Of a DNA stretch of 64,000 nt, positions 51,230-61,734 are shown piece by piece; within the stretch, counting starts at the first letter, position 1; each line of letters starts with the position of its first letter. The notes under the pieces are model-generated. The model was given only the letters and a program-made list of their open reading frames with translations, was not told where the DNA came from and ran no database searches. The translations under genes and the position numbers were made by a program. The stretch is from Enterobacter pseudoroggenkampii (lineage in GTDB: Bacteria; Pseudomonadota; Gammaproteobacteria; Enterobacterales; Enterobacteriaceae), in NCBI RefSeq assembly GCF_026420145.1, contig NZ_JAPMLV010000001.1, forward strand, positions 434,001-498,000, in the 5' to 3' direction.

Positions 51230-51263
51230 TTGTAAACCATTTTGAAAAGTTTTAGGTTTACGA
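51230..51263. promoter_or_regulatory. Biotin operator (BirA site)
   Basis: TTGTAAACC (51230-51238) and the inverted GGTTTACGA (51255-51263) flank an AT-rich centre, as in the E. coli bio operator. Biotinoyl-AMP-BirA here would repress both bioA and bioBFCD. Confidence 0.88.
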
Positions 51264-51308
51264 GTATAAACCGAACCGAAAATTAACAAAACCCTTTGGA
51301 GAAGCCCC

Positions 51309-52349
51309 ATGGCTCACCACGCACGCTGGACGATGTCGCAAGTTACTGAATTATTCAATAAACCTTTCCTTGAGCTGATGTTCGAAGCCCAACAGGTGCA
51401 TCGTCAGCACTTCGATCCTCGCCATGTTCAGGTCAGCACGCTGCTGTCGATCAAAACCGGTGCCTGCCCTGAAGACTGCAAATATTGCCCGCAGAGCGCG
51501 CGCTACAAAACCGGCCTGGAATCCGAACGGCTGATGGAAGTGGAGCAGGTACTCGACTCGGCGCGCAAGGCGAAAAACGCCGGCTCGACCCGCTTCTGCA
51601 TGGGCGCGGCGTGGAAGAACCCGCACGATCGCGACATGCCTTACCTGGAGCAGATGGTAAAAGGCGTGAAGGAGATGGGCCTAGAGGCCTGTATGACGCT
51701 CGGCACGCTGAACGACGAGCAGGCGCAGCGCCTTTCGGCGGCGGGGCTGGACTATTACAACCACAACCTCGACACCTCGCCGGAGTTTTACGGCAACATC
51801 ATCACCACGCGTACCTACCAGGAGCGTCTGGATACGCTGGATAAAGTGCGTGACGCGGGGATCAAGGTCTGCTCCGGCGGCATCGTGGGCTTAGGCGAAA
51901 CCGTGAAAGACCGTGCGGGCCTGCTGCTGCAGCTGGCGAACCTGCCGACCCCGCCGGAAAGCGTGCCGATCAACATGCTGGTGAAGGTCAAGGGCACGCC
52001 GCTGGCGGACAACGACGACGTGGATGCGTTTGATTTTATTCGCACCATCGCGGTGGCGCGCATCATGATGCCGACCTCTTTCGTGCGCCTCTCTGCCGGT
52101 CGCGAGCAGATGAACGAGCAGACCCAGGCCATGTGCTTTATGGCCGGAGCCAACTCTATCTTCTACGGCTGCAAGCTGCTGACCACGCCGAACCCGGAAG
52201 AGGACAAAGACGTTCAGCTGTTCCGCAAGCTGGGGCTTAACCCGCATCAGACCGAGGTGCTGACGGGCGATAACGAGCAACAGCAGCAGCTGGAGCAGCA
52301 GATTTTCAACGCTGACACCGACCAGTTCTACAACGCGGCAGCCGTATGA
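51309..52349 (+). CDS. bioB: Biotin synthase
   Basis: 346 aa. Radical SAM motif with Cys53, Cys57 and Cys60 ([14 protein letters not shown]); [2Fe-2S] ligands include the Cys of RFCMGAAW, the Cys of EACMTLG and [13 protein letters not shown]. It inserts sulfur into dethiobiotin. First gene of bioBFCD; the bioF ATG overlaps its stop (ATGA). Confidence 0.98.
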   Translation: MAHHARWTMSQVTELFNKPFLELMFEAQQVHRQHFDPRHVQVSTLLSIKTGACPEDCKYCPQSARYKTGLESERLMEVEQVLDSARKAKNAGSTRFCMGAAWKNPHDRDMPYLEQMVKGVKEMGLEACMTLGTLNDEQAQRLSAAGLDYYNHNLDTSPEFYGNIITTRTYQERLDTLDKVRDAGIKVCSGGIVGLGETVKDRAGLLLQLANLPTPPESVPINMLVKVKGTPLADNDDVDAFDFIRTIAVARIMMPTSFVRLSAGREQMNEQTQAMCFMAGANSIFYGCKLLTTPNPEEDKDVQLFRKLGLNPHQTEVLTGDNEQQQQLEQQIFNADTDQFYNAAAV

Positions 52350-53503
52350 CCTGGCAGGCACGTATCAACTCTGCGCTTGACGACCGTCGGGCGGCAGAGG
52401 CATTTCGCGTTCGCAGGGTGGTGGAAAACGGCGCGGGCCGTTTTCTTACCCGCGACGGGCGGCAGTTTTGTAATTTCTCCAGCAACGACTATCTCGGGCT
52501 GAGCCAGCATCCGGCCATTATCCGCGCCTGGCAGCAGGGCGCTGAGCGGTTTGGCGTGGGCAGCGGCGGCTCGGGACACGTCAGCGGATACACCACAGCG
52601 CATCATGCGCTGGAAGAGGAACTGGCTGACTGGCTCGGCTACCCGCGCGCGCTGCTGTTTATCTCCGGCTTTGCCGCCAACCAGGCGGTGATTACGGCCC
52701 TGATGGAAAAAGAGGACCGCATTGTCGCCGACCGCTTAAGTCACGCCTCCCTGCTGGAGGCGGCACATTTAAGCCCGGCGCAGCTGCGCCGCTTTGCTCA
52801 TAACGATGCGGGACAGCTAGCTGCGCTGCTGGATAAACCCTGCGACGGACAACAGCTGGCGGTCACGGAAGGGGTATTCAGCATGGACGGCGACAGCGCG
52901 CCGCTTGCCGCGCTGCACGATACCGCCAAACGGCAAAACGCCTGGCTGCTGGTGGACGATGCCCACGGCATTGGCGTAATGGGCGACGAAGGGCGCGGGA
53001 GCGCGTATCAGCAAAACGTGAAGCCGGAGCTGCTGATTGTCACTTTCGGCAAAGGTTTTGGCGTCAGCGGCGCCGCCGTGCTGTGCAGCGAATCCGTCGC
53101 CGACTATCTGCTGCAGTTTGCCCGACACCTAATCTATAGCACCAGCATGCCCCCGGCGCAGGCCGTGGCGCTGTCTGCATCGCTGGCGGTGATCCGCAGC
53201 GCAGAAGGGGATGAACGTCGCCAGCGGCTGGCAGAGCATATCGCCCGCTTCCGCCAAGGGCTAGCGGCGCTGCCCTTCCGCAGTCCCGATTCGCAGAGCG
53301 CTATCCAGCCGGTGATTGTCGGTGAAAATGCCCGCGCGCTGGCGCTGGCACAGGCGCTGCGCCAGTGCGGCATGTGGGTGACCGCCATCCGCCCGCCAAC
53401 GGTCCCGCCAGGTACCGCGCGGCTGCGTTTAACCCTGACGGCGGCGCATGAAGCACAGGATATTGAGACGTTGCTGGAGGCGCTCCATGATGCCGGTGAA
53501 TAA
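52346..53503 (+). CDS. bioF: 8-amino-7-oxononanoate synthase
   Basis: 385 aa, PLP-dependent alpha-oxoamine synthase. Motifs: [45 protein letters not shown] and the PLP Lys in [15 protein letters not shown]. It condenses pimeloyl-ACP with alanine. It overlaps bioB by 4 nt and bioC by 17 nt. Confidence 0.97.
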   Translation: MTWQARINSALDDRRAAEAFRVRRVVENGAGRFLTRDGRQFCNFSSNDYLGLSQHPAIIRAWQQGAERFGVGSGGSGHVSGYTTAHHALEEELADWLGYPRALLFISGFAANQAVITALMEKEDRIVADRLSHASLLEAAHLSPAQLRRFAHNDAGQLAALLDKPCDGQQLAVTEGVFSMDGDSAPLAALHDTAKRQNAWLLVDDAHGIGVMGDEGRGSAYQQNVKPELLIVTFGKGFGVSGAAVLCSESVADYLLQFARHLIYSTSMPPAQAVALSASLAVIRSAEGDERRQRLAEHIARFRQGLAALPFRSPDSQSAIQPVIVGENARALALAQALRQCGMWVTAIRPPTVPPGTARLRLTLTAAHEAQDIETLLEALHDAGE

Positions 53504-54242
53504 GCAGGCCATCGCGGCGGCATTTGGTCGCGCCGCGCAGAGCTATTCGCAGCACGATGAGCTGCAGCGTCTGAGCGCGCAGGGGCTTCTGACCGCGCTT
53601 GGCGAGAGCCGTTTTCCGCAGGTGCTGGACGCCGGCTGTGGTCCGGGCAGCAACAGCCACTACTGGCGCGGGACGGGAAGCCAGGTCACGGCTATCGACC
53701 TCTCAGAGCAGATGCTCGACGAGGCGCGTCAAAGGCAGGCAGCGGATCGCTATCTGCTGGCCGATATCGAGGCGATCCCGCTGGCGGACGCGCAGTTTGA
53801 TCTGGTCTGGAGCCATCTGGCGGTCCAGTGGTGCAGCAGCCTGCCGCAGGCCTTGCGCGAGCTTTATCGCATGGCGCGACCGGGCGGGAAGGTGGCCTTT
53901 ACTACCTTGCTGGAGAGTTCGCTGCCGGAGCTGAATCAGGCGTGGAAAGCGGTGGATGAGCAGCCGCACGCTAACCGTTTTTTATCGCATGACCAGGTGA
54001 CGCAGGCGCTGGCAGGCTGGCGCTATCGCAGCACGGTACAGACCATCACCCTCAATTTTAGCGATGCGTTCAGCGCCATGCGCTCGCTGAAGGGCATCGG
54101 CGCCACGCACCTGCATGCCGGACGGGAGAAAAAACCGCTCACCCGGGGCCAATTGCAGCGTCTGGAGCTGGCCTGGCCGCAGCAGCGGGGTCATTTCCCG
54201 CTCTCTTATCAACTTTTTCATGGGATTATCGAACGTGACTGA
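53487..54242 (+). CDS. bioC: Malonyl-ACP O-methyltransferase
   Basis: 251 aa from ATG 53487 ([19 protein letters not shown]). This start aligns with E. coli MATVNKQ and has GGAGG 7 nt upstream; ATG 53490 is an alternative. Class I SAM methyltransferase: [15 protein letters not shown] (motif I), AIDLSEQML and WSHLAVQWC. It methylates malonyl-ACP to start pimelate synthesis. Confidence 0.95.
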   Translation: MMPVNKQAIAAAFGRAAQSYSQHDELQRLSAQGLLTALGESRFPQVLDAGCGPGSNSHYWRGTGSQVTAIDLSEQMLDEARQRQAADRYLLADIEAIPLADAQFDLVWSHLAVQWCSSLPQALRELYRMARPGGKVAFTTLLESSLPELNQAWKAVDEQPHANRFLSHDQVTQALAGWRYRSTVQTITLNFSDAFSAMRSLKGIGATHLHAGREKKPLTRGQLQRLELAWPQQRGHFPLSYQLFHGIIERD

Positions 54243-54936
54243 ACGTTATTTTGTTACCGGAACGGATACGGAAGTGGGCAAAACGGTGGCCAGCTCTGCG
54301 CTGCTGCAGGCGGCACGAAAGCTCGGAAAAAACACCGCCGGATATAAGCCCGTTGCTTCCGGCAGCGAGATGACGGCGGATGGCTTACGCAACACCGACG
54401 CGCTGGCGCTCCAGCGTAACAGCACGCGTGAACTCGCCTATTCAGCGGTCAATCCGTACACCTTTGCCGAGCCGACCTCGCCGCACATCATCAGCGCTGA
54501 CGAAGGTCGTCCGATTGATTTCGCCGTGCTTTCAGCCGGGTTACGGGCGCTGGAAAGCCAGGCCGACTGGGTGCTGGTGGAAGGGGCTGGCGGCTGGTTT
54601 ACGCCGCTTTCGGACGCGCAGACGTTTGCTGACTGGGTGCAGGCCGAGCAGCTTCCGGTCATTCTGGTCGTCGGCGTTAAGCTGGGCTGTATCAATCACG
54701 CCATGCTGACCGCGCAGGCCATACGGCAGGCCGGGCTGCGTCTGGCGGGCTGGATAGCCAACGACGTGGTTGCGCCGGGGAAACGACACCAGGATTATCT
54801 GGCGACGCTCAGGCGCGTTCTTCCCGCCCCGTGCCTCGGGGAAATTCCCTGGCTTGCTGACGGCGCGGAAAATGCCGAAACCGGGCGTTATCTCGATCTC
54901 AGCGTCTTGCTTCCCGCGACATCCAGTGCGCGATAA
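54235..54936 (+). CDS. bioD: Dethiobiotin synthetase
   Basis: 233 aa from a GTG at 54235 ([19 protein letters not shown]), overlapping the bioC end by 8 nt; an ATG at 54220 inside bioC is an alternative. P-loop GTDTEVGKT, substrate Lys in [21 protein letters not shown] and [11 protein letters not shown]. It closes the ureido ring of biotin with CO2 and ATP. Its last 38 nt overlap the 3' end of the opposite-strand ABC ATPase gene. Confidence 0.95.
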   Translation: MTERYFVTGTDTEVGKTVASSALLQAARKLGKNTAGYKPVASGSEMTADGLRNTDALALQRNSTRELAYSAVNPYTFAEPTSPHIISADEGRPIDFAVLSAGLRALESQADWVLVEGAGGWFTPLSDAQTFADWVQAEQLPVILVVGVKLGCINHAMLTAQAIRQAGLRLAGWIANDVVAPGKRHQDYLATLRRVLPAPCLGEIPWLADGAENAETGRYLDLSVLLPATSSAR

Positions 54937-55621
54937 GCTCGTCATCCAGTTCGTTAACGTGGCCCTGCGCCACGTTACGCCCGCGATAGAGCATACAGAA
55001 ACGGTCCGCAACCCGGCGGATAAACGACAGCTGCTGCTCCGCTAACAGCACCGTCATACCTAACTCCCGGTTTAAGCGCACCAGCAGCTGCCCCAGCTTC
55101 TGGGCGAAGCTGTGTCCTGCGCCTTGCAGGGGCTCATCGAGGATCAGCAGGTGAGGACGGTTCACCAGCGCATTAGCCAGCGCCAGCTGGTACTGGTCGT
55201 CCGGAGAGAGCGTGTTGGCGCGGGTCTGTCGCAATGCGTAGAGCGCCGGAAACAGGTCGTAAACATCATTTTTCGCTTCCGGGTTGGGTTTCCCCATCGC
55301 CCGCATGGCGATATGCAGATTCTCCTCAATCGTTAACTGGGAGAAGATCCGCCTGTCCTGCGGGACATAGCCTATCTCCGTTCCTGAACGCTGTTCTGGC
55401 GGCAGGTTAAGCAAATCGCGCGGCGGCGCGCCTGCCTCATGCCAGATGATGCTGCCGCTTTCGACGGGCACTCTCCCGGCGATGCAATTCATGAGGGTGG
55501 TTTTCCCCATTCCCGGCAGGCCAACGACGCCTGTACACATCCCTTGCGGAAAATCCAAATTCACGTTCCATAGCGTATGTTGGCTTCCGTAAAACTGATT
55601 CACAGCACGCAGACTCAACAT
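54899..55621 (-). CDS. Orphan ABC-type ATPase (UrtE/LivF-like)
   Basis: 240 aa from ATG 55621 (MLSLRAVNQFYGSQHTLWNV), preceded by AAGGAG. Walker A is GLPGMGKTTLMNC, Walker B LLILDEPLQGAG. The signature region reads LSPDDQYQLALANALVN where the family normally has LSGGQQQ-, so the LSGGQ motif is degenerate. The Q-loop (YVPQDRRIFSQLTIEENL) and switch region (VLLAEQQLSF) look like branched-chain amino-acid/urea transporter ATPases (LivF, UrtE). No permease or binding-protein gene is adjacent, so the substrate is unknown. It runs tail to tail with bioD with a 38-nt overlap. Confidence 0.85.
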   Translation of the reverse strand: MLSLRAVNQFYGSQHTLWNVNLDFPQGMCTGVVGLPGMGKTTLMNCIAGRVPVESGSIIWHEAGAPPRDLLNLPPEQRSGTEIGYVPQDRRIFSQLTIEENLHIAMRAMGKPNPEAKNDVYDLFPALYALRQTRANTLSPDDQYQLALANALVNRPHLLILDEPLQGAGHSFAQKLGQLLVRLNRELGMTVLLAEQQLSFIRRVADRFCMLYRGRNVAQGHVNELDDELIAHWMSREARR

Positions 55622-55952
55622 CTTTCTCTCCTTAAAAATGTGTGTAGGTGAGGCTCGGGTTTGAATCTGCAAAACCCCTGCCAGAAACCGAAAAGCGTTT
55701 AAAAAACCGGCTTTTTTAGGAATAAGTCATCGGAGAGGGGCCGAGAAAAAACGGGATTGCACATCGACGGTGCTGGCGGTGTTGAGTTGTGGTGCAGAAC
55801 CCGAAATGCTGAAAATGTGAGCAAGATCGCATCGGTTGGTTATGAATGACGCAACTGTTAATCAGCAAAAAATAGCTATAAAAATTTTTTACCGCCGTCT
55901 CGTGGGAAAATCCGGGAATTTGCCGAGCGCCAGTCTGCATGGGCTGGAAGCA

Positions 55953-55977
55953 GTTATCCACTATTCCTGTGGATAAC
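55953..55977. promoter_or_regulatory. Inverted DnaA box pair upstream of uvrB
   Basis: GTTATCCAC-tattcct-GTGGATAAC, a perfect 9-bp inverted repeat. The right half is a consensus DnaA box (TTATCCACA on the minus strand); the left is TTATCCACT. E. coli uvrB also has a DnaA-box-associated upstream promoter. Confidence 0.7.
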
Positions 55978-56278
55978 CATGTGCATTAGAGTTAGAAAAC
56001 ACGCGATAAGCGAGAGAAGACGCGGCTTACGCCCAAATTGACGCGAAACGCGGCTTTAGAAAATATCGTTTATTATTTAATTGCTTAGATAAAAGCAATT
56101 CCCGTCATGAAAGTGTCACTCGTTGCCACAAAACTATCATTACCTGGCTTGACAAATGTTAAAAAAGAAAAAGTTCTGGGGATAACCTGACCTGACTGGT
56201 GTTTTATATTGTCACAGTCCAAATTTTGGTCGCTATCGCGCTAATCATTCAGGCGCTACTCTAAATATCCTGACACGC

Positions 56279-56298
56279 TACTGGTTTTTCATCCAGTG
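56279..56298. promoter_or_regulatory. LexA box of uvrB
   Basis: TACTGGTTTTTCATCCAGTG: CTGG-N8-CCAG, close to the E. coli uvrB SOS box (AACTGTTTTTTTATCCAGTA, recalled) at the same place, 76 nt before the ATG. Confidence 0.75.
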
Positions 56299-56373
56299 TT
56301 TTTTGCTGGCATTCCTGGCAACAAGGAGTAAAATTACTCACCTGCCGCTTATAACGTCATCAGGTTGTCGCCC

Positions 56374-58389
56374 ATGAGTAAACCGTTCAAATTGAATTCT
56401 GCTTTCCGTCCATCTGGCGATCAGCCTGAGGCGATCCGTCGTCTGGAAGAAGGGCTGGAAGATGGGCTGGCGCACCAGACGCTGCTGGGGGTAACCGGCT
56501 CGGGTAAAACGTTCACCATCGCCAACGTGATTGCGGATCTCCAGCGCCCCACGATGGTGCTGGCACCCAATAAAACCCTGGCCGCACAGCTTTACGGCGA
56601 GATGAAAGAGTTCTTCCCGGAAAACGCCGTGGAGTATTTCGTCTCCTACTACGATTACTACCAGCCTGAAGCCTATGTACCGAGCTCTGACACCTTCATT
56701 GAGAAAGATGCCTCGGTGAACGAACACATCGAGCAGATGCGTCTGTCGGCCACTAAGGCGCTTCTGGAGCGTCGCGATGTGGTCGTTGTCGCATCGGTTT
56801 CCGCGATCTACGGTCTCGGCGATCCGGATCTCTATCTCAAGATGATGCTGCACCTGACGCAGGGGATGATCATCGACCAGCGCGCCATCGTCCGTCGTCT
56901 GGCGGAGCTGCAGTATGCCCGTAACGATCAGGCGTTCCAGCGCGGCACCTTCCGCGTACGCGGTGAGGTGATCGACATCTTCCCGGCGGAATCGGACGAT
57001 ATGGCGCTGCGCGTCGAGCTGTTCGACGAAGAGGTTGAACGCCTGTCGCTCTTCGACCCGCTGACCGGACACGTTGAGTCGGTGATCCAGCGCTTCACCA
57101 TCTACCCAAAAACGCACTACGTGACGCCGCGCGAGCGTATCGTGCAGGCGATGGAAGAGATCAAAGTGGAGCTGGCCGAGCGCCGTAAGGTGCTGCTGGC
57201 CAACAATAAGCTGCTGGAGGAGCAGCGCCTGAGCCAGCGCACCCAGTTTGACCTTGAGATGATGAACGAGCTGGGCTACTGCTCCGGCATCGAAAACTAC
57301 TCCCGCTTCCTCTCCGGGCGCGGGCCGGGCGAGCCGCCGCCGACGCTGTTTGACTACCTTCCGGCAGACGGTTTGCTGGTGATCGACGAATCCCACGTTA
57401 CGATCCCGCAGATCGGCGGGATGTACCGCGGCGACCGGGCGCGTAAAGAGACGCTGGTAGAGTACGGCTTCCGCCTGCCGTCGGCGCTGGATAACCGTCC
57501 GATGAAATTTGAAGAGTTTGAGGCGCTCGCGCCGCAAACCATCTACGTTTCGGCCACGCCGGGCAACTACGAGCTGGAAAAATCGGGCGATGAGGTGGTT
57601 GACCAGGTGGTGCGTCCGACCGGGCTGTTGGATCCGGTTATCGAGGTGCGTCCGGTGGCCACCCAGGTGGACGACCTGCTCTCTGAGATCCGCGCCCGTT
57701 CCGCCATCAACGAGCGCGTGCTGGTGACCACGCTCACCAAGCGTATGGCGGAAGACCTGACCGAGTATCTCGAAGAGCACGGCGAGAAGGTGCGTTATCT
57801 GCACTCGGATATCGATACCGTGGAGCGCATGGAGATTATCCGCGACCTGCGTCTGGGCGAGTTTGACGTGCTGGTAGGGATTAACCTGCTGCGAGAAGGT
57901 CTCGATATGCCGGAGGTCTCGCTGGTGGCGATTCTCGATGCGGACAAAGAGGGCTTCCTGCGTTCTGAACGCTCCCTGATCCAGACCATCGGTCGTGCGG
58001 CGCGTAACGTCAACGGTAAAGCGATTCTGTACGGTGACAAAATTACCCCGTCGATGGCGAAAGCGATTGGTGAGACGGAACGCCGCCGCGAGAAACAGCA
58101 GCGCTACAACGAAGAACACGGCATTACGCCGCAGGGTCTGAACAAGAAGGTGGTGGATATTCTGGCGCTGGGTCAGAACATTGCCAAAACCAAAGCGAAA
58201 GGCCGCGGCAAGGCGCGTTCAGTGGTGGAAGAAGATACCGTCGTGCTGACGCCGAAAGCGCTGCAGCAGAAAATCCACGAGCTGGAAGGGCAGATGATGC
58301 AGCACGCGCAGAACCTTGAGTTCGAAGAGGCGGCGCAGATCCGCGACCAGCTTCATCAACTGCGGGATCTGTTTATCGCGGCATCATAG
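56374..58389 (+). CDS. uvrB: Excinuclease ABC subunit B
   Basis: 671 aa from ATG 56374 ([19 protein letters not shown]). Walker [15 protein letters not shown]; the damage-probing beta-hairpin [21 protein letters not shown]; helicase motifs [24 protein letters not shown] and [15 protein letters not shown]. The C-terminal UVR domain ([20 protein letters not shown]) contacts UvrC. It verifies damage and loads UvrC in nucleotide excision repair. Confidence 0.98.
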   Translation: MSKPFKLNSAFRPSGDQPEAIRRLEEGLEDGLAHQTLLGVTGSGKTFTIANVIADLQRPTMVLAPNKTLAAQLYGEMKEFFPENAVEYFVSYYDYYQPEAYVPSSDTFIEKDASVNEHIEQMRLSATKALLERRDVVVVASVSAIYGLGDPDLYLKMMLHLTQGMIIDQRAIVRRLAELQYARNDQAFQRGTFRVRGEVIDIFPAESDDMALRVELFDEEVERLSLFDPLTGHVESVIQRFTIYPKTHYVTPRERIVQAMEEIKVELAERRKVLLANNKLLEEQRLSQRTQFDLEMMNELGYCSGIENYSRFLSGRGPGEPPPTLFDYLPADGLLVIDESHVTIPQIGGMYRGDRARKETLVEYGFRLPSALDNRPMKFEEFEALAPQTIYVSATPGNYELEKSGDEVVDQVVRPTGLLDPVIEVRPVATQVDDLLSEIRARSAINERVLVTTLTKRMAEDLTEYLEEHGEKVRYLHSDIDTVERMEIIRDLRLGEFDVLVGINLLREGLDMPEVSLVAILDADKEGFLRSERSLIQTIGRAARNVNGKAILYGDKITPSMAKAIGETERRREKQQRYNEEHGITPQGLNKKVVDILALGQNIAKTKAKGRGKARSVVEEDTVVLTPKALQQKIHELEGQMMQHAQNLEFEEAAQIRDQLHQLRDLFIAAS

Positions 58390-58405
58390 GTTAAAGCAGC
58401 GTATT

Positions 58406-58452
58406 TCTCCCTCTCCCCGTGGGAGAGGGCCGGGGTGAGGGCATCAGGCCGC
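58406..58452. repeat. GC-rich palindromic intergenic repeat, copy D
   Basis: CCCTCTCCC-cg-TGGGAGAGGG then CCGGGGTGAGGGCATCAGGCC, nearly identical to copy A, between the convergent uvrB and yvcK genes. Confidence 0.85.
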
Positions 58453-58463
58453 AAAAAACGAAC

Positions 58464-59372
58464 CTAACCCAGCGCCTGAATCGCCTTCTCCAGCGCCTCG
58501 CGCAGCAGGTGACGGTCGTGGCGATACTTGATGTCTGAGGCCTCCAGTGGCTCCTGCACCACCAGACGATCGCCAATCCCTGACACATCCACTTTTGGTC
58601 CCACGACTACGCCGTCAATGATTTTCTTGCCGACGTAATGCTCCATTAATTCAAGCTTGTCCGCCAGCGACAGGCTCGCCGCCGCCGGGCTCAGTTCACG
58701 TCCCAGATTACCGATGTAAACCATCGGCGCCGGGGTGCGGCGCAGCGCCTGCGCCAGCTCTTTCACCAGCAGAATGGGCATCAGGCTGGTATAAAAACTG
58801 CCTGGACCGATCAGGATAAGATCCGCTTCCCCGATTGCCTCTACCGCTTCACGCGTGGCGGGCACGCTCGGATAGGTCATCAACTCCGTTGGCGGCAGAA
58901 GGAGCTGGTCAATATTCACCTCGCCGTAAACTTCATGCCCTTCGGCGTCGATAGCCATCAAGTCAACCGGTTGTTCAGACATGGGGATCAGGAATGCGTC
59001 CACTTTGAGCAGATTACGGATCAGATTGATGGCTTCGAGAGGCCGTACGCTCAGGTGATCCAGCGCCTTTAACATCAGATTTCCGAGGTTATGCCCGGAA
59101 AGTTCGCCATTACCGCCAAAACGGTACTCAAACATCGCCGACGCGACGCTCGGCTCGGTAATTAACTGGTTCAGGCAGTTGCGCATATCTCCCCAGGCAA
59201 TGCCGCCTTCGGCACGACGAATGCGCCCGGTTGAGCCGCCGTTATCGGTGGTGGTCACTATCCCTGTCAGCCTTGAGCCCAGTGACGACAAAGAGGACAT
59301 AACCCGGCCTAAGCCGTGTCCTCCGCCAAGAGCGACCACTCGGTCAAGATCCGCAAAAGTGCGATTGCGCAT
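58464..59372 (-). CDS. yvcK: Gluconeogenesis factor family protein YvcK/YbhK (CofD-like)
   Basis: 302 aa. CofD-like nucleotide-binding fold with [13 protein letters not shown] at the N-terminus, [14 protein letters not shown] and [18 protein letters not shown]. In Bacillus YvcK binds UDP-sugars and affects cell shape and carbon use; the E. coli YbhK role is unclear. Leftward, sharing an upstream region with moaA. Confidence 0.93.
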   Translation of the reverse strand: MRNRTFADLDRVVALGGGHGLGRVMSSLSSLGSRLTGIVTTTDNGGSTGRIRRAEGGIAWGDMRNCLNQLITEPSVASAMFEYRFGGNGELSGHNLGNLMLKALDHLSVRPLEAINLIRNLLKVDAFLIPMSEQPVDLMAIDAEGHEVYGEVNIDQLLLPPTELMTYPSVPATREAVEAIGEADLILIGPGSFYTSLMPILLVKELAQALRRTPAPMVYIGNLGRELSPAAASLSLADKLELMEHYVGKKIIDGVVVGPKVDVSGIGDRLVVQEPLEASDIKYRHDRHLLREALEKAIQALG

Positions 59373-59512
59373 ACGTATTCCTTATTACGTTCGATCGCGT
59401 AACAGTAACCTAACTACCCCTAAAAGACGATGCTTCACCCGATGCAAAATGACGTATATCAATGTGAAAATGCGGTTTTTAGGTATTCTGTAGCGAAAAT
59501 GGACGAATGACT

Positions 59513-59536
59513 CGCTATATACTTAATTATATAGCG
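59513..59536. promoter_or_regulatory. ModE box of moaABCDE
   Basis: CGCTATAT-N8-ATATAGCG, a perfect inverted repeat with the same geometry as the modA operator. It lies about 98 nt before the riboswitch start, a position suited to activation by ModE-molybdate as in E. coli. The 346-nt yvcK-moaA gap holds this box and the riboswitch. Confidence 0.82.
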
Positions 59537-59610
59537 AAAAGCGATAATGGCGCCGTCAGAATTTCCGCGCTACTATCGCCCTAACCACGTTTTCAAAATT
59601 GAAAACATAC

Positions 59611-59718
59611 ACTCTAGCCCTTGCGCCTGTGTCGAAAGATATGGCGCTCTGGCCGTGGCGAATTTGCCACCAGGGTACAGAAAGAAATGACTGTGCCTCC
59701 CGATCTGGAAAGGTGTAC
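59611..59718 (+). promoter_or_regulatory. Molybdenum cofactor (Moco) riboswitch
   Basis: The leader directly before moaA carries the conserved Moco-motif blocks ACTCTAGCCC, GATATGGCGCTCTGGCCG, CCACCAGGG, AGAAAGAAATGACTG, CCTCCCGATCTGGAAAGGTG. The last block contains the moaA Shine-Dalgarno (GGAAAGG), so ligand-dependent folding can hide the ribosome site, as described for E. coli moaA. Confidence 0.88.
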
Positions 59719-60708
59719 ATGGCTTCACAACTTACTGATGCTTTCGCGCGTAAGTTTTATTACTTACGTCTGTCGATTACCGATGTGTGCAACTTCCGTT
59801 GCACCTACTGCCTGCCCGATGGCTACAAACCGGGCAGCATCACCAATAACGGCTTTCTCTCCGTGGATGAAGTGCGCCGCGTTACGCGCGCCTTCTCTGA
59901 GCTCGGCACCGAAAAAGTGCGCCTTACCGGCGGTGAACCCTCGCTGCGCCGCGATTTCCCCGACATCATTGCCGCCGTACGTGAAAACGAACGTATCCGC
60001 CAGATTGCGGTGACCACCAACGGTTACCGCATGGCGCGCGACGTGGCGACCTGGCGCAATGCGGGGCTGACGGCGATCAACGTCAGCGTCGATAGCCTGG
60101 ACGCCCGCCAGTTCCACGCCATTACCGGCCAGGATAAATTCCAGCAGGTCATGGACGGTATCGATGCGGCATTTGCGGCCGGCTTCGAAAAAGTCAAAGT
60201 CAACACGGTGCTGATGCGTGATGTAAACCATCACCAGCTTGATACCTTCCTGGCGTGGATTAAATCCCGCCCCATTCAGCTGCGTTTTATTGAGCTGATG
60301 GAAACCGGCGAGGGTAGCGAGCTGTTCCGCCGCCATCACATCTCCGGCATGGTGCTGCGCGACGAGCTGCTAAAACGCGGCTGGCTCCATCAGATCCGCC
60401 AGCGCAGCGACGGCCCGGCGCAGGTCTTCTGCCACCCGGATTACGAAGGCGAGATCGGGCTTATCATGCCTTACGAGAAAGATTTCTGCGCCAGCTGCAA
60501 CCGCCTGCGCGTCTCCTCCGTGGGCAAGCTCCATCTTTGCCTGTTTGGTGACGGCGGCGTAGACCTTCGCGATCTGCTGGAAGACGATGCGCAGCAGGAC
60601 GCGCTTGAAGCACGCATTTCTGAAGCGCTGACGCATAAAAAACAGACCCACTTCCTGCATCAGGGCAATACCGGCATTACTCAGAACCTGTCCTACATCG
60701 GCGGGTAA
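59719..60708 (+). CDS. moaA: GTP 3',8-cyclase
   Basis: 329 aa from ATG 59719 ([19 protein letters not shown]). The N-terminal radical SAM cluster is [11 protein letters not shown] second [4Fe-4S] cluster is in [19 protein letters not shown]. The C-terminal Gly-Gly tail (SYIGG) is conserved. With MoaC it converts GTP to cyclic pyranopterin monophosphate. The longer in-frame version from 59599 is riboswitch leader. Confidence 0.98.
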   Translation: MASQLTDAFARKFYYLRLSITDVCNFRCTYCLPDGYKPGSITNNGFLSVDEVRRVTRAFSELGTEKVRLTGGEPSLRRDFPDIIAAVRENERIRQIAVTTNGYRMARDVATWRNAGLTAINVSVDSLDARQFHAITGQDKFQQVMDGIDAAFAAGFEKVKVNTVLMRDVNHHQLDTFLAWIKSRPIQLRFIELMETGEGSELFRRHHISGMVLRDELLKRGWLHQIRQRSDGPAQVFCHPDYEGEIGLIMPYEKDFCASCNRLRVSSVGKLHLCLFGDGGVDLRDLLEDDAQQDALEARISEALTHKKQTHFLHQGNTGITQNLSYIGG

Positions 60709-60732
60709 TCAGGCTTAAGAAGGAAACAGAAA

Positions 60733-61245
60733 ATGAGTCAGGTAAGCGCAGAATTTATCCCGACACGCATTGCTATCCTTACCGTTTCCGATCGCCGTGG
60801 CGAAGAGGATGATACCTCCGGCCACTGGCTGCGCGAGGCGGCCCATGACGCGGGGCATCACATTGTTGATAAAGCGATCGTGAAGGAGAACCGCTACGCC
60901 ATTCGCGCGCAGGTCTCTCAGTGGATCGCCAGCGATGAGGTGCAGGTGGTGCTGATCACCGGCGGCACCGGCTTTACCGCAGGCGATCAGGCCCCCGAAG
61001 CGCTTATCCCGCTGTTCGACCGCGAGGTGGAAGGCTTCGGCGAGGTGTTCCGCATGCTCTCCTTTGAAGAGATTGGTACCTCCACGCTGCAGTCGCGCGC
61101 CGTTGCCGGGGTGGCTAACAAAACCCTGATTTTCGCCATGCCGGGCTCGACCAAAGCCTGCCGCACCGCGTGGGAAAACATCATCGCCCCGCAGCTGGAT
61201 GCCCGTACCCGTCCGTGTAATTTCCATCCCCATTTAAAGAAATAA
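60733..61245 (+). CDS. moaB: Molybdenum cofactor biosynthesis protein B
   Basis: 170 aa, MogA/MoeA-like fold with ITGGTGFTAGDQAPEALIPL and AMPGSTKACRTAW. In E. coli MoaB is dispensable and its reaction unclear; related proteins adenylylate molybdopterin. Preceded by AAGGA. Confidence 0.96.
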   Translation: MSQVSAEFIPTRIAILTVSDRRGEEDDTSGHWLREAAHDAGHHIVDKAIVKENRYAIRAQVSQWIASDEVQVVLITGGTGFTAGDQAPEALIPLFDREVEGFGEVFRMLSFEEIGTSTLQSRAVAGVANKTLIFAMPGSTKACRTAWENIIAPQLDARTRPCNFHPHLKK

Positions 61246-61248
61246 GCT

Positions 61249-61734
61249 ATGTCACAACTGACCCACATTAACGCCGCAGGCGAAGCGCATATGGTGGACG
61301 TCTCCGCCAAAGCGGAAACGGTGCGCGAGGCGCGCGCCGAAGCGTTCGTCACCATGCTGCCGGAGACGCTGGCGATGATTATCGACGGCAGCCATCACAA
61401 GGGCGATGTCTTTGCCACCGCGCGCATCGCGGGGATTCAGGCCGCCAAGCGCACCTGGGATCTCATCCCGCTGTGCCATCCGCTGATGCTGAGCAAGGTG
61501 GAGGTGAACCTGCAGGCCCAGCCGGAGCAGAGCCGGGTGCGCATTGAGTCACTCTGCCGCTTAACCGGCAAAACCGGCGTGGAGATGGAAGCGCTGACGG
61601 CGGCCTCCGTTGCCGCGCTGACCATCTACGACATGTGCAAAGCGGTGCAGAAAGATATGGTGATTGGCCCGGTTCGCCTGCTGGCAAAAAGCGGCGGCAA
61701 ATCCGGAGATTTTAAGGTGGACAGTCATGATTAA
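61249..61734 (+). CDS. moaC: Cyclic pyranopterin monophosphate synthase
   Basis: 161 aa. Conserved [21 protein letters not shown]-like [26 protein letters not shown] (active-site His) and [12 protein letters not shown] [24 protein letters not shown]; the catalytic Lys is in the [19 protein letters not shown] region. It rearranges the MoaA product into cPMP. It overlaps moaD by 8 nt. Confidence 0.97.
   Translation: MSQLTHINAAGEAHMVDVSAKAETVREARAEAFVTMLPETLAMIIDGSHHKGDVFATARIAGIQAAKRTWDLIPLCHPLMLSKVEVNLQAQPEQSRVRIESLCRLTGKTGVEMEALTAASVAALTIYDMCKAVQKDMVIGPVRLLAKSGGKSGDFKVDSHD

Larger units (their letters stand above)
55622..56373. other. Control region between the ABC ATPase gene and uvrB
   Basis: 752 nt, no credible gene. 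It contains DnaA boxes (55953-55977 and a TGGGGATAA at 56177-56185), a LexA box (56279-56298), AT-rich stretches around 55860-55890 and 56060-56100, and the uvrB leader. A TTGACA at 56149-56154 has no clear -10 partner. Confidence 0.6.

Noticed and set aside
56338..58119. 593-codon open frame opposite uvrB
   Set aside because: Shadow frame on the complement of uvrB, Arg/His/Gln-rich, no start signals.
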